Assembly (NCBI GenBank): GCA_018715295.1
Contig: DVLY01000164.1
Location: forward strand, 1-8,842
Length of the DNA: 8,842 bases
Source of the DNA: Candidatus Merdimorpha stercoravium
GTDB taxonomy: Bacteria > Bacteroidota > Bacteroidia > Flavobacteriales > UBA1820
Direction: 5' to 3'
Part shown: piece by piece, positions 1 to 6,096 of the stretch
Layout of the letters: every line of letters begins with the position of its first letter
Numbering within the stretch: position 1 is the first letter of the stretch
Position numbers and translations under genes: made by a program
Notes under the pieces: model-generated
Told to the model about the DNA's origin: nothing
Databases searched by the model: none
What the model saw: only the letters and a program-made list of their open reading frames with translations

Positions 1-1083
1 TCCACACTTTTGGAAAAACTGGAAGGTCTCCGCACCCGTTTCGACGAGGTGTCCGACCTGATCATCCAGCCCGAGGTCATTGCCGACCAGAAACGGTACG
101 TCGAACTGGGACGGCAGTACAAGCAGCTGGAAAAGATCATGGAGGCTTACCGGCGCTACAAACAACTGCTCGACGATGTTTCGGAAGCCCGCGCTCTGCT
201 GGCCGAGGGCGGGGGCGATGCGGAAATAACCGAAATGGCCCGCGAGCAACTCGAGGAGGCCGAAGCGAAGCTCGCCCCCACCGAAGAGGAAATAAAACTC
301 CTGCTCATCCCCAAGGACCCGGCCGATGCCAAAAACGCAGTGGTCGAACTGCGCGGGGGTACGGGCGGCGACGAAGCGGCCCTTTTTGCCGGGGACCTGT
401 TCCGGATGTACTCCAAGTTTGCCGAGCGCAAAGGCTGGCGGCAGGAGGTGCTGGATTTCAACGAAGGCACGGCCGGCGGTTACAAGGAGATCATCTTCAA
501 GCTCTCGGGCGAGGACGTCTACGGCACGATGAAATTCGAAGCCGGCGTCCACCGCGTACAGCGCGTCCCGGCCACCGAAGCCCAGGGCCGGGTACATACC
601 TCGGCCGCTACGTGCATCGTGATGCCCGAAGCCGAGGAATTCGACATCTACATCGACCCCAAGGACATCCGCAAGGACACGTTCTGCTCTTCCGGGGCAG
701 GAGGACAGTCGGTCAATACGACCTACTCCGCCGTCCGTCTCACGCACATCCCCACCGGCATCGTAGCCCAGTGCCAGGACGAACGATCCCAGTTGAAGAA
801 CCTCGAAAAGTGCATGATGGTGCTCCGCTCGCGCCTCTACGAGATCGAATACCAGAAACGCCTCGAACAGGAAGCCCGCCAGCGCAAGTCGATGGTCTCC
901 ACCGGCGACCGCTCGGCCAAGATCCGTACGTACAACTATCCCCAGGGGCGCGTTACCGACCACCGGATCGGCCTGACCCTTTACAACCTGCAGGACGTGC
1001 TGGACGGCGACCTGCAACGCATCATCGACGAACTGACGATGGCCGAGAACGCCGAAAAACTCCGCGAAGGCGAAAGCGATTGA
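1..1083 (+). CDS. prfA: Peptide chain release factor 1 (RF1), 5'-truncated by window edge
   Basis: RF1 acts on the ribosome, recognising stop codons UAA and UAG in the A site and triggering release of the finished peptide. The frame is open from base 1 (residues STLLEKLEG...). The TTG at 10 is only an internal Leu codon, so the true start lies a few residues before the window. The class I release-factor layout is visible: an N-terminal helical region (about 1-310 nt), the tripeptide anticodon PAT at nt 568-576 inside VQRVPATEAQGRVHTSA, which marks RF1 rather than RF2 (SPF), and the catalytic GGQ at nt 700-708 in SSGAGGQSVNTT. The GGQ glutamine is normally methylated by PrmC. The C-terminal domain is complete to the TGA at 1081-1083. 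About 360 residues is normal for RF1. The next gene starts 56 nt downstream on the same strand. Confidence 0.97.
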   Translation, partial: STLLEKLEGLRTRFDEVSDLIIQPEVIADQKRYVELGRQYKQLEKIMEAYRRYKQLLDDVSEARALLAEGGGDAEITEMAREQLEEAEAKLAPTEEEIKLLLIPKDPADAKNAVVELRGGTGGDEAALFAGDLFRMYSKFAERKGWRQEVLDFNEGTAGGYKEIIFKLSGEDVYGTMKFEAGVHRVQRVPATEAQGRVHTSAATCIVMPEAEEFDIYIDPKDIRKDTFCSSGAGGQSVNTTYSAVRLTHIPTGIVAQCQDERSQLKNLEKCMMVLRSRLYEIEYQKRLEQEARQRKSMVSTGDRSAKIRTYNYPQGRVTDHRIGLTLYNLQDVLDGDLQRIIDELTMAENAEKLREGESD

Positions 1084-1139
1084 CCCTTCCCTTTCGGGAG
1101 AGACAAACCGAAAAAAGACAAAAAACCTACCGAAATACG

Positions 1140-3287
1140 ATGAAACACCTGAAAATGCTTCTTTTGTGCCTGCTGGCGGTTGTTTCCACCGGGCTTTGGG
1201 CACAAAAACAGGAATTCACCCTCGAAGATGCCCTGCTCACCCCCCGGAAATTCATCCCCGAAGCCTACCTGAACATCCAATGGTCGCCTTCGGGGGCGCG
1301 CTGGGCACACTACGATGCCGTCAAGGGAGAACTGGTCCTCGAAACACCTTCCGGCTCCGTGCAGCGCATCGCGGCTTCCGATGTGGAAAAAGCCGCCGGG
1401 ATGACCCTCAAGGCCGTACCTCCTACTTACGGATGGAAAGACGCCGGCACGCTCTATTTCCGCACTGCGGACCGGGTATTCGAATACAACATTTCCTCCA
1501 AAAGCGGGAAAGTCGTCCTGCAATGGGATTCGGACCTCCCCTCGGTAGTCGTCAGCCCGGCGTTCGATGGAGTGGCCTACACCCAGGGCGGCAACGTCTA
1601 TTACCTCAAAGGAGGTAGCGAGCGCATTGCCCTCACCCGGGACGGCGGACAGGGGATCGTCAACGGCGAAGCAGTGCACCGCAACGAATTCGGCATCACG
1701 GGAGGGATTTTCTTCTCGCCCGACGGCCAGAAGATCGCCTACTACCGCAAGGACGAGTCGATGGTCGGGCATTATCCCATCGTGGAGACCGACGCACGGA
1801 TCGCCACGGTAAAGGAGATCCCCTACCCGATGGCCGGTGAAAAATCCGAGGAAGTTACCCTCCACATCTACGACACGCGCACCGGCGAAACGGTCCAGGT
1901 AGCCAAGCAAGGCCAGGCGGAGGACTACCTGACCGCCATCACGTGGGATCCTTCGAGCCGCTATCTCTACATCGCCGAACTGACCCGCGACCAGAAGCAC
2001 ATGCGCTTCAACAAATTCGACGCGGCTTCCGGAGCCTTTCTCAAAACGCTCTTCCACGAAGATTCCGACCGTTGGGTCGAACCGGAAGAGCCGGCCCTGT
2101 TCTTCAAAAGCCGCCCGAACGAACTGTTCTGGCGCAGCGAGCGCGACGGCAACGTCCACTACTACCGTTACTCGACCGACGGACAGCTGCTGGGCAAAGC
2201 GACCGACGGAGCGATCCAGGTGGAACGCGTCATTGGCCTGGTCGGGGAAAAATTCTTCTATGTCGCCACGGCCGATGCAGGCCTGGACCGCACGGTGAAA
2301 TTCACCGACCTCAAGACCGGGGATGTCGGTTTTGTCCGCTCCGAAAAAGGCACGTGGGACGGATATGTCGATCCGACGGGCAAGTACATGGTCTGCACGT
2401 TTACCGACCTGAACACTCCGGGGCGGGCCGAGCTGGTGTCTCTGGTCAAGGACGGGCGCCGCAACCTGGGAAAAACGGTACGCGAACTGTTCTCGGCAGC
2501 CAATCCCCTGGCCGACTACAAGATCGGGACGGTGCGTCTGGGGAAAATCATCCGCGACAATGTGGAATACAACACCCGGCTGGTCCTCCCGTCCAATTTC
2601 GACCCCACGCGCCGCTATCCGGTGCTGGTGTACGTGTACGGCGGTCCTCACCTCCAAATGGTGCGCAATGTCTTCCGGGGCGGAGCCGACCTGTGGATGC
2701 ACGTGCTGGCCGAGAAGGGCTACGTGATCTTTACGATGGACAACCGGGGTACCCCTGCCCGAGGATTTGACTGGGAAAGTGCCGTTCACCGCCGTCTGGG
2801 ACAGCTGGAGGTAAAGGATCAGATGCTGGGTATCGAATTCCTCAAGAACCAGTCGTTCGTCTATCCCGATCGGATCGCGGTCTACGGGTGGAGCTACGGC
2901 GGGTTCATGAGCATCTCGATGATGCTCGCCCATCCCGAGGTGTTCAAAGCATGCGTGGCCGGCGGTCCGGTGATCGACTGGAAATGGTACGAGGTGATGT
3001 ACACCGAACGCTACATGGACACCCCTCAGGACAATCCCGAAGGGTATGCCGCCGCCCGCCTGACGGACAAGATCGGTGCGCTGAAAAACCACATGCTGGT
3101 CATCCACGGCACGGCCGACCCGACGGTGGTATGGCAGCAGTCGCAGGAATTGCTCCGCGCTGCGATCGACGAAGGCATCCAGATGGACTACATGATCTAT
3201 CCGGGACACGAACACAATGTCCCGGCTCCCGACCGTTTGCACTTGTTTACCAAGATATTCGACTATCTGGATCTTTACAACCGGTAA
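1140..3287 (+). CDS. ptpA: Secreted S9B serine exopeptidase, prolyl tripeptidyl peptidase A-like (DPP IV family)
   Basis: A 715-aa exported peptidase expected to remove X-Y-Pro tripeptides (or X-Pro dipeptides) from free N-termini outside the cytoplasm. ATG 1140 is chosen because it opens a signal peptide (MKHLKMLLLCLLAVVSTGLWA) ending before Gln22; an N-terminal Gln after signal peptidase I cleavage is common in Bacteroidetes. The frame is open upstream to 612, but that part overlaps prfA. Residues about 40-470 fit the beta-propeller and about 480-715 the alpha/beta-hydrolase. The catalytic triad is Ser585 (GWSYGGF), Asp660 (HGTADPTVVW) and His692 (YPGHEHNV). Compared from memory with Porphyromonas gingivalis PtpA (S603, D678, H710), all three sit at a constant offset of 18. 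Glu618 (YEVMYTERY) falls on PtpA Glu636, and Glu183 in VHRNEFGI matches the propeller Glu that binds the substrate amine. DPP IV itself has a Glu-Glu pair there. Family is certain; tripeptidase specificity is inferred. Confidence 0.93.
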   Translation: MKHLKMLLLCLLAVVSTGLWAQKQEFTLEDALLTPRKFIPEAYLNIQWSPSGARWAHYDAVKGELVLETPSGSVQRIAASDVEKAAGMTLKAVPPTYGWKDAGTLYFRTADRVFEYNISSKSGKVVLQWDSDLPSVVVSPAFDGVAYTQGGNVYYLKGGSERIALTRDGGQGIVNGEAVHRNEFGITGGIFFSPDGQKIAYYRKDESMVGHYPIVETDARIATVKEIPYPMAGEKSEEVTLHIYDTRTGETVQVAKQGQAEDYLTAITWDPSSRYLYIAELTRDQKHMRFNKFDAASGAFLKTLFHEDSDRWVEPEEPALFFKSRPNELFWRSERDGNVHYYRYSTDGQLLGKATDGAIQVERVIGLVGEKFFYVATADAGLDRTVKFTDLKTGDVGFVRSEKGTWDGYVDPTGKYMVCTFTDLNTPGRAELVSLVKDGRRNLGKTVRELFSAANPLADYKIGTVRLGKIIRDNVEYNTRLVLPSNFDPTRRYPVLVYVYGGPHLQMVRNVFRGGADLWMHVLAEKGYVIFTMDNRGTPARGFDWESAVHRRLGQLEVKDQMLGIEFLKNQSFVYPDRIAVYGWSYGGFMSISMMLAHPEVFKACVAGGPVIDWKWYEVMYTERYMDTPQDNPEGYAAARLTDKIGALKNHMLVIHGTADPTVVWQQSQELLRAAIDEGIQMDYMIYPGHEHNVPAPDRLHLFTKIFDYLDLYNR

Positions 3288-3301
3288 GCGGCTTCGGCAA
3301 G

Positions 3302-3367
3302 CAAGCGCGTGCAAGCAAAAAGCCCGGCGAACATTCGTCCGCCGGGCTTTTTGCTTGCACGCGCTTG
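3302..3367. terminator. Bidirectional terminator with an unusually long perfect stem
   Basis: Arms 3302-3329 and 3340-3367 are perfectly complementary over 28 bp around a 10-nt loop (aacattcgtc). The inner core is gcccggcg/cgccgggc, flanked by A5 and T5, which is the usual intrinsic terminator form and works in both directions. The pairing then continues 15 bp outward past the A/T tracts (core caagcgcgtgc on the left). It lies 15 nt after the ptpA stop and would end the prfA-ptpA transcripts. No minus-strand gene ends close to it on the right, so the reverse direction may matter less. Confidence 0.9.
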
Positions 3368-3373
3368 AGCGCC

Positions 3374-3403
3374 TTTTCCGAACCGGCAAAAGGATTCGAA
3401 CCC
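3374..3403 (-). repeat. Degenerate copy of the tRNA-Thr 3' end (attachment-site-like or decayed tRNA)
   Basis: Bases 3374-3403 align without gaps to 3991-4020, the 3' end of the tRNA-Thr gene plus 7 nt beyond it, with 24 of 30 identical by eye. Within the 23 tRNA bases 19 match, and the four differences (3382, 3387, 3389, 3391) are all transitions. The match covers the T-loop (ggttcgaatcc on the minus strand) and the ccgg of the acceptor stem. Orientation is the same as the intact tRNA. No anticodon arm or D-arm can be folded further along, so this is not a functional tRNA. It could be a distal attachment repeat of an element inserted at tRNA-Thr, or a relic of a duplicated tRNA. Confidence 0.5.
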
Positions 3404-3442
3404 GCACTCATTCATGATCAGGACTTCAATCAACTCGCTTTA

Positions 3443-3476
3443 TTTGACGATTTTTAACGCATCCGTACTATATTCC
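3443..3476 (+). promoter_or_regulatory. Weak candidate promoter for the orphan gene at 3552
   Basis: TTTG at 3443-3446 is followed 22 nt later by TATATTCC at 3469-3476. This is a partial match (6 of 8 counting free positions) to the Bacteroidetes -7 box TAnnTTTG. A second AT-rich candidate, TATATTGA at 3522-3529, lacks a clear -33 element. Which is used, if either, cannot be decided from sequence. Confidence 0.25.
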
Positions 3477-3501
3477 GATCGAAAAAAATAATATTTCTTC
3501 G

Positions 3502-3518
3502 GATTATCCGGGATAATC
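3502..3518. promoter_or_regulatory. Operator-like dyad upstream of the orphan gene
   Basis: A perfect inverted repeat, gattatcc-g-ggataatc (8-bp arms, 1-nt centre), lies 33 nt before the ATG at 3552 and inside the putative promoter/leader. Its compact, odd-centred form with a tiny spacer suits a dimeric repressor site better than an RNA hairpin. No regulator gene is visible next to it, so the binding protein is unknown. Confidence 0.4.
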
Positions 3519-3551
3519 GTGTATATTGACCACTGTATTAAAACCACGAAC

Positions 3552-3923
3552 ATGCTTACATTGGAAGAACTGCTCATAGAGACGGATCCGGATTTAACTT
3601 TAGCGGCCACCATGGTTATCGGCTTTGACGACAGCAGGCATCTGGCGCTGGAATATAGAGTCACGGATTGTGACGATCCGTTGGAAACCCATATAAAGTA
3701 TGTATCGGTTGACAAGGAAGATGCCTACGTTTTGGCAAAGAAAGTACATGTTACCTTAACCGGACTTCCTGATTATATTTGCAAGAGATACGGGGTCAGA
3801 CCTTTATGCCAAACACTCCCTTCCCAGGCCCGTACTTTGTTCGAAGAAATACTGGATTTCTACAACTATCACGGCATAAGATACCAGTTGACGGAAAGAA
3901 CCGTCCCTCATTCCAATCCATAA
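3552..3923 (+). CDS. Small hypothetical protein, AT-richer orphan gene
   Basis: I do not recognise this 123-aa protein. The sequence runs MLTLEELLIETDPDLTLAA..., is mixed acidic and hydrophobic, and has no signal peptide, membrane segment or known motif. The end reads ARTLFEEILDFYNYHGIRYQ, probably an amphipathic helix. The frame is open from a GTG at 3519, but ATG 3552 is preferred because the GTG directly abuts the dyad at 3502-3518. The gene is AT-richer than its neighbours: a hand count gives 81 of 180 G+C over 3601-3780, against 35 of 60 in ptpA at 2461-2520. It uses AGA, ATA and TTA codons that are rare in the flanking genes. It sits between a tRNA-Thr 3'-like repeat and the intact tRNA-Thr gene, which suggests horizontal acquisition. 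It is probably real, because codon choice is coherent and it has its own leader, but the function is unknown. Confidence 0.7.
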   Translation: MLTLEELLIETDPDLTLAATMVIGFDDSRHLALEYRVTDCDDPLETHIKYVSVDKEDAYVLAKKVHVTLTGLPDYICKRYGVRPLCQTLPSQARTLFEEILDFYNYHGIRYQLTERTVPHSNP

Positions 3924-3931
3924 CCGGCATG

Positions 3932-3962
3932 AAAAAAGCCTCTGAAACGGCGTTCAGAAGCT
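3932..3962 (-). terminator. Terminator of tRNA-Thr
   Basis: Arms 3937-3946 (agcctctgaa) and 3953-3962 (ttcagaagct) pair with one mismatch around a 6-nt loop. On the minus strand the hairpin is followed by six U (plus-strand A at 3932-3937). It lies 35 nt beyond the 3' end of tRNA-Thr and only 8 nt after the convergent orphan gene stop, so it may serve both. Confidence 0.65.
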
Positions 3963-3997
3963 ATTAACTTACTGGTAAACAAATTGTTATTTTATCG

Positions 3998-4071
3998 AGC
4001 CGGTAGAGGGATTCGAACCCACGACCCCGAGATTACAAATCACGTGCTCTGGCCAACTGAGCTATACCGGC
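3998..4071 (-). tRNA. tRNA-Thr (anticodon TGT)
   Basis: A complete 74-nt cloverleaf on the minus strand. The 7-bp acceptor is gccggta/taccggc with discriminator U. The D-arm (agctcagttggccagagc), the anticodon loop tttgtaa with TGT at its centre and the T-arm (gtggg/ttcgaat/ccctc) are all present. The anticodon stem has a T-T mismatch at its third pair. CCA is not encoded. It reads ACA, and ACG by wobble. Confidence 0.96.
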
Positions 4072-4104
4072 AACAGATATTTTCCTTTTGCCCGAAAGCG
4101 GTTG

Positions 4105-4135
4105 CAAAGGTAGGGATTTTTTCCATCCCTGCAAG
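4105..4135 (-). promoter_or_regulatory. Promoter of tRNA-Thr
   Basis: On the minus strand CTTG (4132-4135), 19 nt of spacer, then TACCTTTG (4105-4112), a full match to the TAnnTTTG -7 box. The box lies 33 nt before the tRNA 5' end and is followed by CAACCGC, the same bases that follow the tRNA-Tyr -7 box. A short dyad (agggat/atccct, 4112-4130) lies within the spacer. Confidence 0.75.
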
Positions 4136-4176
4136 CCTCTTTTCTCAATCCGAAAGAGAAAACAAGGACAATCCCC

Positions 4177-4545
4177 TCAATCTTCCGCTGTGAGATCGTA
4201 TTTTTCCCGCAACCGCCGGGGCAATCCCCGGAGCACCCTCCGATATGAATCTTCGATCCAACCGCGAAGCACCTGCCCCGGGACATCTCCTTCCAAAAGG
4301 ACACCGCACCACCCGTTGACGAATCCTTTTTCCACCGCCCGGTACTGCTGCATTCGGAAGAGAGCCTGTTCTCCCGCCTTGAGGTCCACCCGCAGCGGGA
4401 GATCGGCCAAATCGCACATCAGGAACATCTTCCCCTCTACCTTGGCCACCCAAACATCGGCCGCATGGGGAAATTTCCCGAAGGGAAAACACTCGAACGC
4501 CCCGGGGAGTGCCAAAGCGCAATCGCGTACCTGTTCGATGTCCAT
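4177..4545 (-). CDS. MmcQ/YjbR family protein (CyaY-like fold)
   Basis: A 122-aa protein that looks like a complete YjbR/MmcQ domain. It begins MDIEQVRDCALALPGAFECFPFG, the usual N-terminal helix and 'LPG...PFG' turn of the family. KVEGKMFLMCDL follows as the central strands, then LRVDLKAGEQ, and the C-terminal helix WIEDSYRRVLRGLPRRLREKY closes it. Members are often annotated as DNA-binding from the fold, but I know of no well-defined biochemical role. ATG 4545 gives the standard start and family length. It lies 16 nt after the lipoprotein gene on the same strand and is probably cotranscribed with it. The stop is TGA at 4177-4179. No convincing intrinsic terminator follows; the tRNA-Thr promoter starts about 40 nt downstream. 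Confidence 0.9.
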   Translation of the reverse strand: MDIEQVRDCALALPGAFECFPFGKFPHAADVWVAKVEGKMFLMCDLADLPLRVDLKAGEQALFRMQQYRAVEKGFVNGWCGVLLEGDVPGQVLRGWIEDSYRRVLRGLPRRLREKYDLTAED

Positions 4546-4561
4546 CTTCCCGGCAAGTATT

Positions 4562-5467
4562 TTACAGGCGACGCACCACCACCCGGCTGGCGGGCAGATC
4601 GGGGATGTAGAGCACGCTGTCCCGCAGGGTCATATCGGCCGCCCCTTGGAATTCGCCCAAATCCAGCGGGCGGAGCTCCCCACCGGCAGTCAGATCGTAG
4701 GCAAACACCCCGGAAGGCACCCACGAAGTAACATACAGCATCTTTCCGTCGGCCGAGAGCGCAATCCCGTCGTACTGCCCCGCCTGCTCGAAGAGTTTTT
4801 CGGGCGCCGGAGCGGAAACGTCGGCAATACGGTACACCACGTTGTCCGGGGTCGTCGTCCCATCGGCCGGATAGGAAGCCACGTACAGCGCGCCGTCCTG
4901 TCCGAAAGTCATCCCGTTGGCACCCGGCACTTGAGCCCACAGCACGGGCGAAGCCTGCGGATCGGAAAGACCCATCCGGTAGATGCGACCGGTATTGGTT
5001 ACCGAAATGTACAAGGTATCGCCCCAGGCTGCCAGGTCGTTCACAAAGAGGTCTTCCGCGGGAAGAACGATCTCGCGCGGAGCCAAGGAGAGGCTGTCCA
5101 GACGGAACTCGACAACTTTGTTCACATCGCAGACAAAGAAACGTTCCCCACGGATGAACATCCCCTTCGGGGCGGAAAGATATCCTTGGGGCGGGAGGAG
5201 CGTATCGACCTTGCCCGCCTCGAAGTACAGGATATAGCCTTTCCCTTGGGTATTGAGCGGGTCGAGCGCCTCGGTACCGAAATTGGCCACGAGCAGACCG
5301 TCCCGATACGGATACGTGCTCTCGCAAAAACGAATGCGCTCGGTGAGTACCGTATCGCGTACAGGGGTGTTTTCCGCTCCCTGAGGAGCATTTGCTTCAG
5401 AGGGTTTGCAAGCGGTCATCCACGTCAGAACGCCCAGCAGACAGAGAGTGATTTCCGTTTTTTTCAT
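4562..5467 (-). CDS. Beta-propeller lipoprotein, SMP-30/gluconolactonase-like
   Basis: A 301-aa protein with a lipoprotein signal peptide (MKKTEITLCLLGVLTWMTAC). The predicted lipidated Cys20 follows an MTA lipobox. The next residues, KPSEAN, do not form an obvious acidic surface-export signal, so the side of the outer membrane is open. The rest consists of repeated propeller blades: SAPKGMFIRGERFFVCDVNKV (about 92-112), VNDLAAWGDTLYISVTNTGRI, GANGMTFGQDGALYVASYPAD and YDGIALSADGKMLYVTSW, ending in ADMTLRDSVLYIPDLPASRV. Asn/Asp at blade tips (VND, GANGM, YDG) resembles the SMP-30/NHL superfamily, whose enzymes are lactonases that bind a metal at the propeller centre. The substrate cannot be told; a non-enzymatic binding role is possible. 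ATG 5467 is required for the signal peptide. A perfect promoter ends 2 nt before it. Confidence 0.87.
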   Translation of the reverse strand: MKKTEITLCLLGVLTWMTACKPSEANAPQGAENTPVRDTVLTERIRFCESTYPYRDGLLVANFGTEALDPLNTQGKGYILYFEAGKVDTLLPPQGYLSAPKGMFIRGERFFVCDVNKVVEFRLDSLSLAPREIVLPAEDLFVNDLAAWGDTLYISVTNTGRIYRMGLSDPQASPVLWAQVPGANGMTFGQDGALYVASYPADGTTTPDNVVYRIADVSAPAPEKLFEQAGQYDGIALSADGKMLYVTSWVPSGVFAYDLTAGGELRPLDLGEFQGAADMTLRDSVLYIPDLPASRVVVRRL

Positions 5468-5469
5468 GG

Positions 5470-5500
5470 CAAAAGTATTTTGTTTTCAATTGTTCACAAA
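5470..5500 (-). promoter_or_regulatory. Perfect consensus promoter abutting the lipoprotein start codon
   Basis: On the minus strand TTTG (5497-5500), exactly 19 nt, then TACTTTTG (5470-5477), with all fixed bases of TTTG-N19-TAnnTTTG matched. Only two bases (cc) separate the -7 box from the ATG at 5467. If active, transcription would begin at or next to the A of the ATG, giving a leaderless mRNA. The element lies in the 37-nt gap after the TM2 gene, so the lipoprotein could also be read from upstream. The gap is AT-rich, which raises the chance of coincidence. Confidence 0.5.
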
Positions 5501-5504
5501 AAAA

Positions 5505-5864
5505 TCACAGCGGAGGATACCCCAGCGCCTCCAATAGCAGGGAGAGGTTGCGGCGGCGAGTAGACCCCATGATGAGAAACCAATCGACAAAAGTCCAAAT
5601 GAACAGTCCTCCGAGGGTGAAAAATTTGAGGAGCCCCAGACCGATCTGCCCGAGATACATCCGGTCCACCCCATTGACAAAGACCAACAGCGGAAGAAGC
5701 GAAAGCAAAAGAGCCACCACAGGGTCTTTGTAATCGAGCATGTAGACTTTCGCCCCCAATTCCGGGGAAAGGGAGGAGAGTATATCCCGCAGCATCGGAA
5801 AGGAAGCCTGCTCGAAGTACTTGCCGTTCATGGCAAAGAACATCTGGATCTGTTGCTCGTTCAT
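5505..5864 (-). CDS. TM2 domain-containing membrane protein
   Basis: A 119-aa inner-membrane protein. Residues 1-46 are soluble and polar (MNEQQIQMFFAMNGKYFEQA...). A first membrane helix runs about 47-64 (DPVVALLLSLLPLLVFVNG). The TM2 signature DRMYLGQIGLG follows at 67-77, and a second helix runs about 79-100 (KFFTLGGLFIWTFVDWFLI). A basic turn STRRRN and a short tail close it. The domain is widespread and small; in bacteria its job is not established. The conserved Asp67 and Asp94 and the glycine spacing are intact. ATG 5864 gives a natural start. The gene leads the minus-strand group (TM2, lipoprotein, YjbR), and a -7 box TATCTTTG lies 29 nt upstream. Confidence 0.9.
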   Translation of the reverse strand: MNEQQIQMFFAMNGKYFEQASFPMLRDILSSLSPELGAKVYMLDYKDPVVALLLSLLPLLVFVNGVDRMYLGQIGLGLLKFFTLGGLFIWTFVDWFLIMGSTRRRNLSLLLEALGYPPL

Positions 5865-5893
5865 AGGAATATCCGTTTAGTCGATCTTCGGTT

Positions 5894-5901
5894 CAAAGAT
5901 A
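5894..5901 (-). promoter_or_regulatory. -7 box for the TM2 gene
   Basis: TATCTTTG on the minus strand fully matches TAnnTTTG and lies 29 nt before the TM2 ATG. The bases 19-21 nt upstream are not TTTG. The nearest TTTG (5916-5919) is 14 nt away, inside the tandem repeat. The promoter is plausible, but the -33 element is missing or badly spaced. Confidence 0.45.
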
Positions 5902-5925
5902 CGCAAAGCCGAGCGCAAAGCCGAG
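5902..5925. repeat. Two exact tandem copies of a 12-bp unit next to the TM2 -7 box
   Basis: cgcaaagccgag occurs at 5902-5913 and again at 5914-5925 with no gap or mismatch. The array directly abuts the -7 box at 5894-5901, so a copy-number change would alter the spacing of anything bound upstream. Confidence 0.8.
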
Positions 5926-5926
5926 A

Positions 5927-5943
5927 GGGAAAACGAAGTTTTT
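5927..5943 (+). repeat. 17-bp direct repeat, copy 1
   Basis: gggaaaacgaagttttt here matches 6014-6030 at 16 of 17 positions. This copy forms an imperfect hairpin with its flanks (ccgag at 5921, ctcgg at 5945). Confidence 0.6.
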
Positions 5944-6013
5944 CCTCGGAGGGTTTGCCGAGCCGCATCCTGCATTATGGAAATGTAGTGAAAGGTGAGC
6001 GCAGCGGACGTGG

Positions 6014-6030
6014 GGGAAAACGGAGTTTTT
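6014..6030 (+). repeat. 17-bp direct repeat, copy 2, running into a -7-like box
   Basis: gggaaaacggagttttt differs from copy 1 by a single A-to-G change, 87 bp away. Its last T is the first base of TACATTTG (6030-6037), a perfect -7 box on the plus strand. That box has no -33 element and is followed by an in-frame ATG at 6041 that I do not take as the NYN start. Confidence 0.6.
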
Positions 6031-6096
6031 ACATTTGGCTATGCCGGGGCGGAAACAATTCATAAGACAGTCCGAAAAAATAAAGGAACAAAAAGA

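Noticed and set aside
612..1139. Upstream extension of the ptpA frame
   Set aside because: It overlaps prfA out of frame, and ATG 1140 gives a proper signal peptide.
981..3407. An 808-codon open frame antisense to ptpA
   Set aside because: It mirrors a strong sense gene with a full catalytic triad; long antisense frames are expected from the GC-rich third codon positions. Its protein has no recognisable motif.
3381..3457. A full tRNA on the minus strand at the T-arm-like fragment
   Set aside because: Only the T-arm and part of the acceptor resemble a tRNA; the catgat stretch cannot be folded into an anticodon arm and no D-arm is present.
4112..4130. Dyad agggat/atccct inside the tRNA-Thr promoter spacer as an operator
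   Set aside because: It is only 6 bp with a 7-nt T-rich centre, is not found at the other tRNA promoter and could easily be chance.
4140..4162. Hairpin ttttctc/gagaaaa as terminator of the YjbR gene
   Set aside because: The 7-bp stem is AT-rich and is not followed by a U tract on the minus strand.
4088..5563. A 491-codon plus-strand open frame over the minus-strand operon
   Set aside because: It opposes two recognisable genes (YjbR and the propeller lipoprotein) and has no family features.
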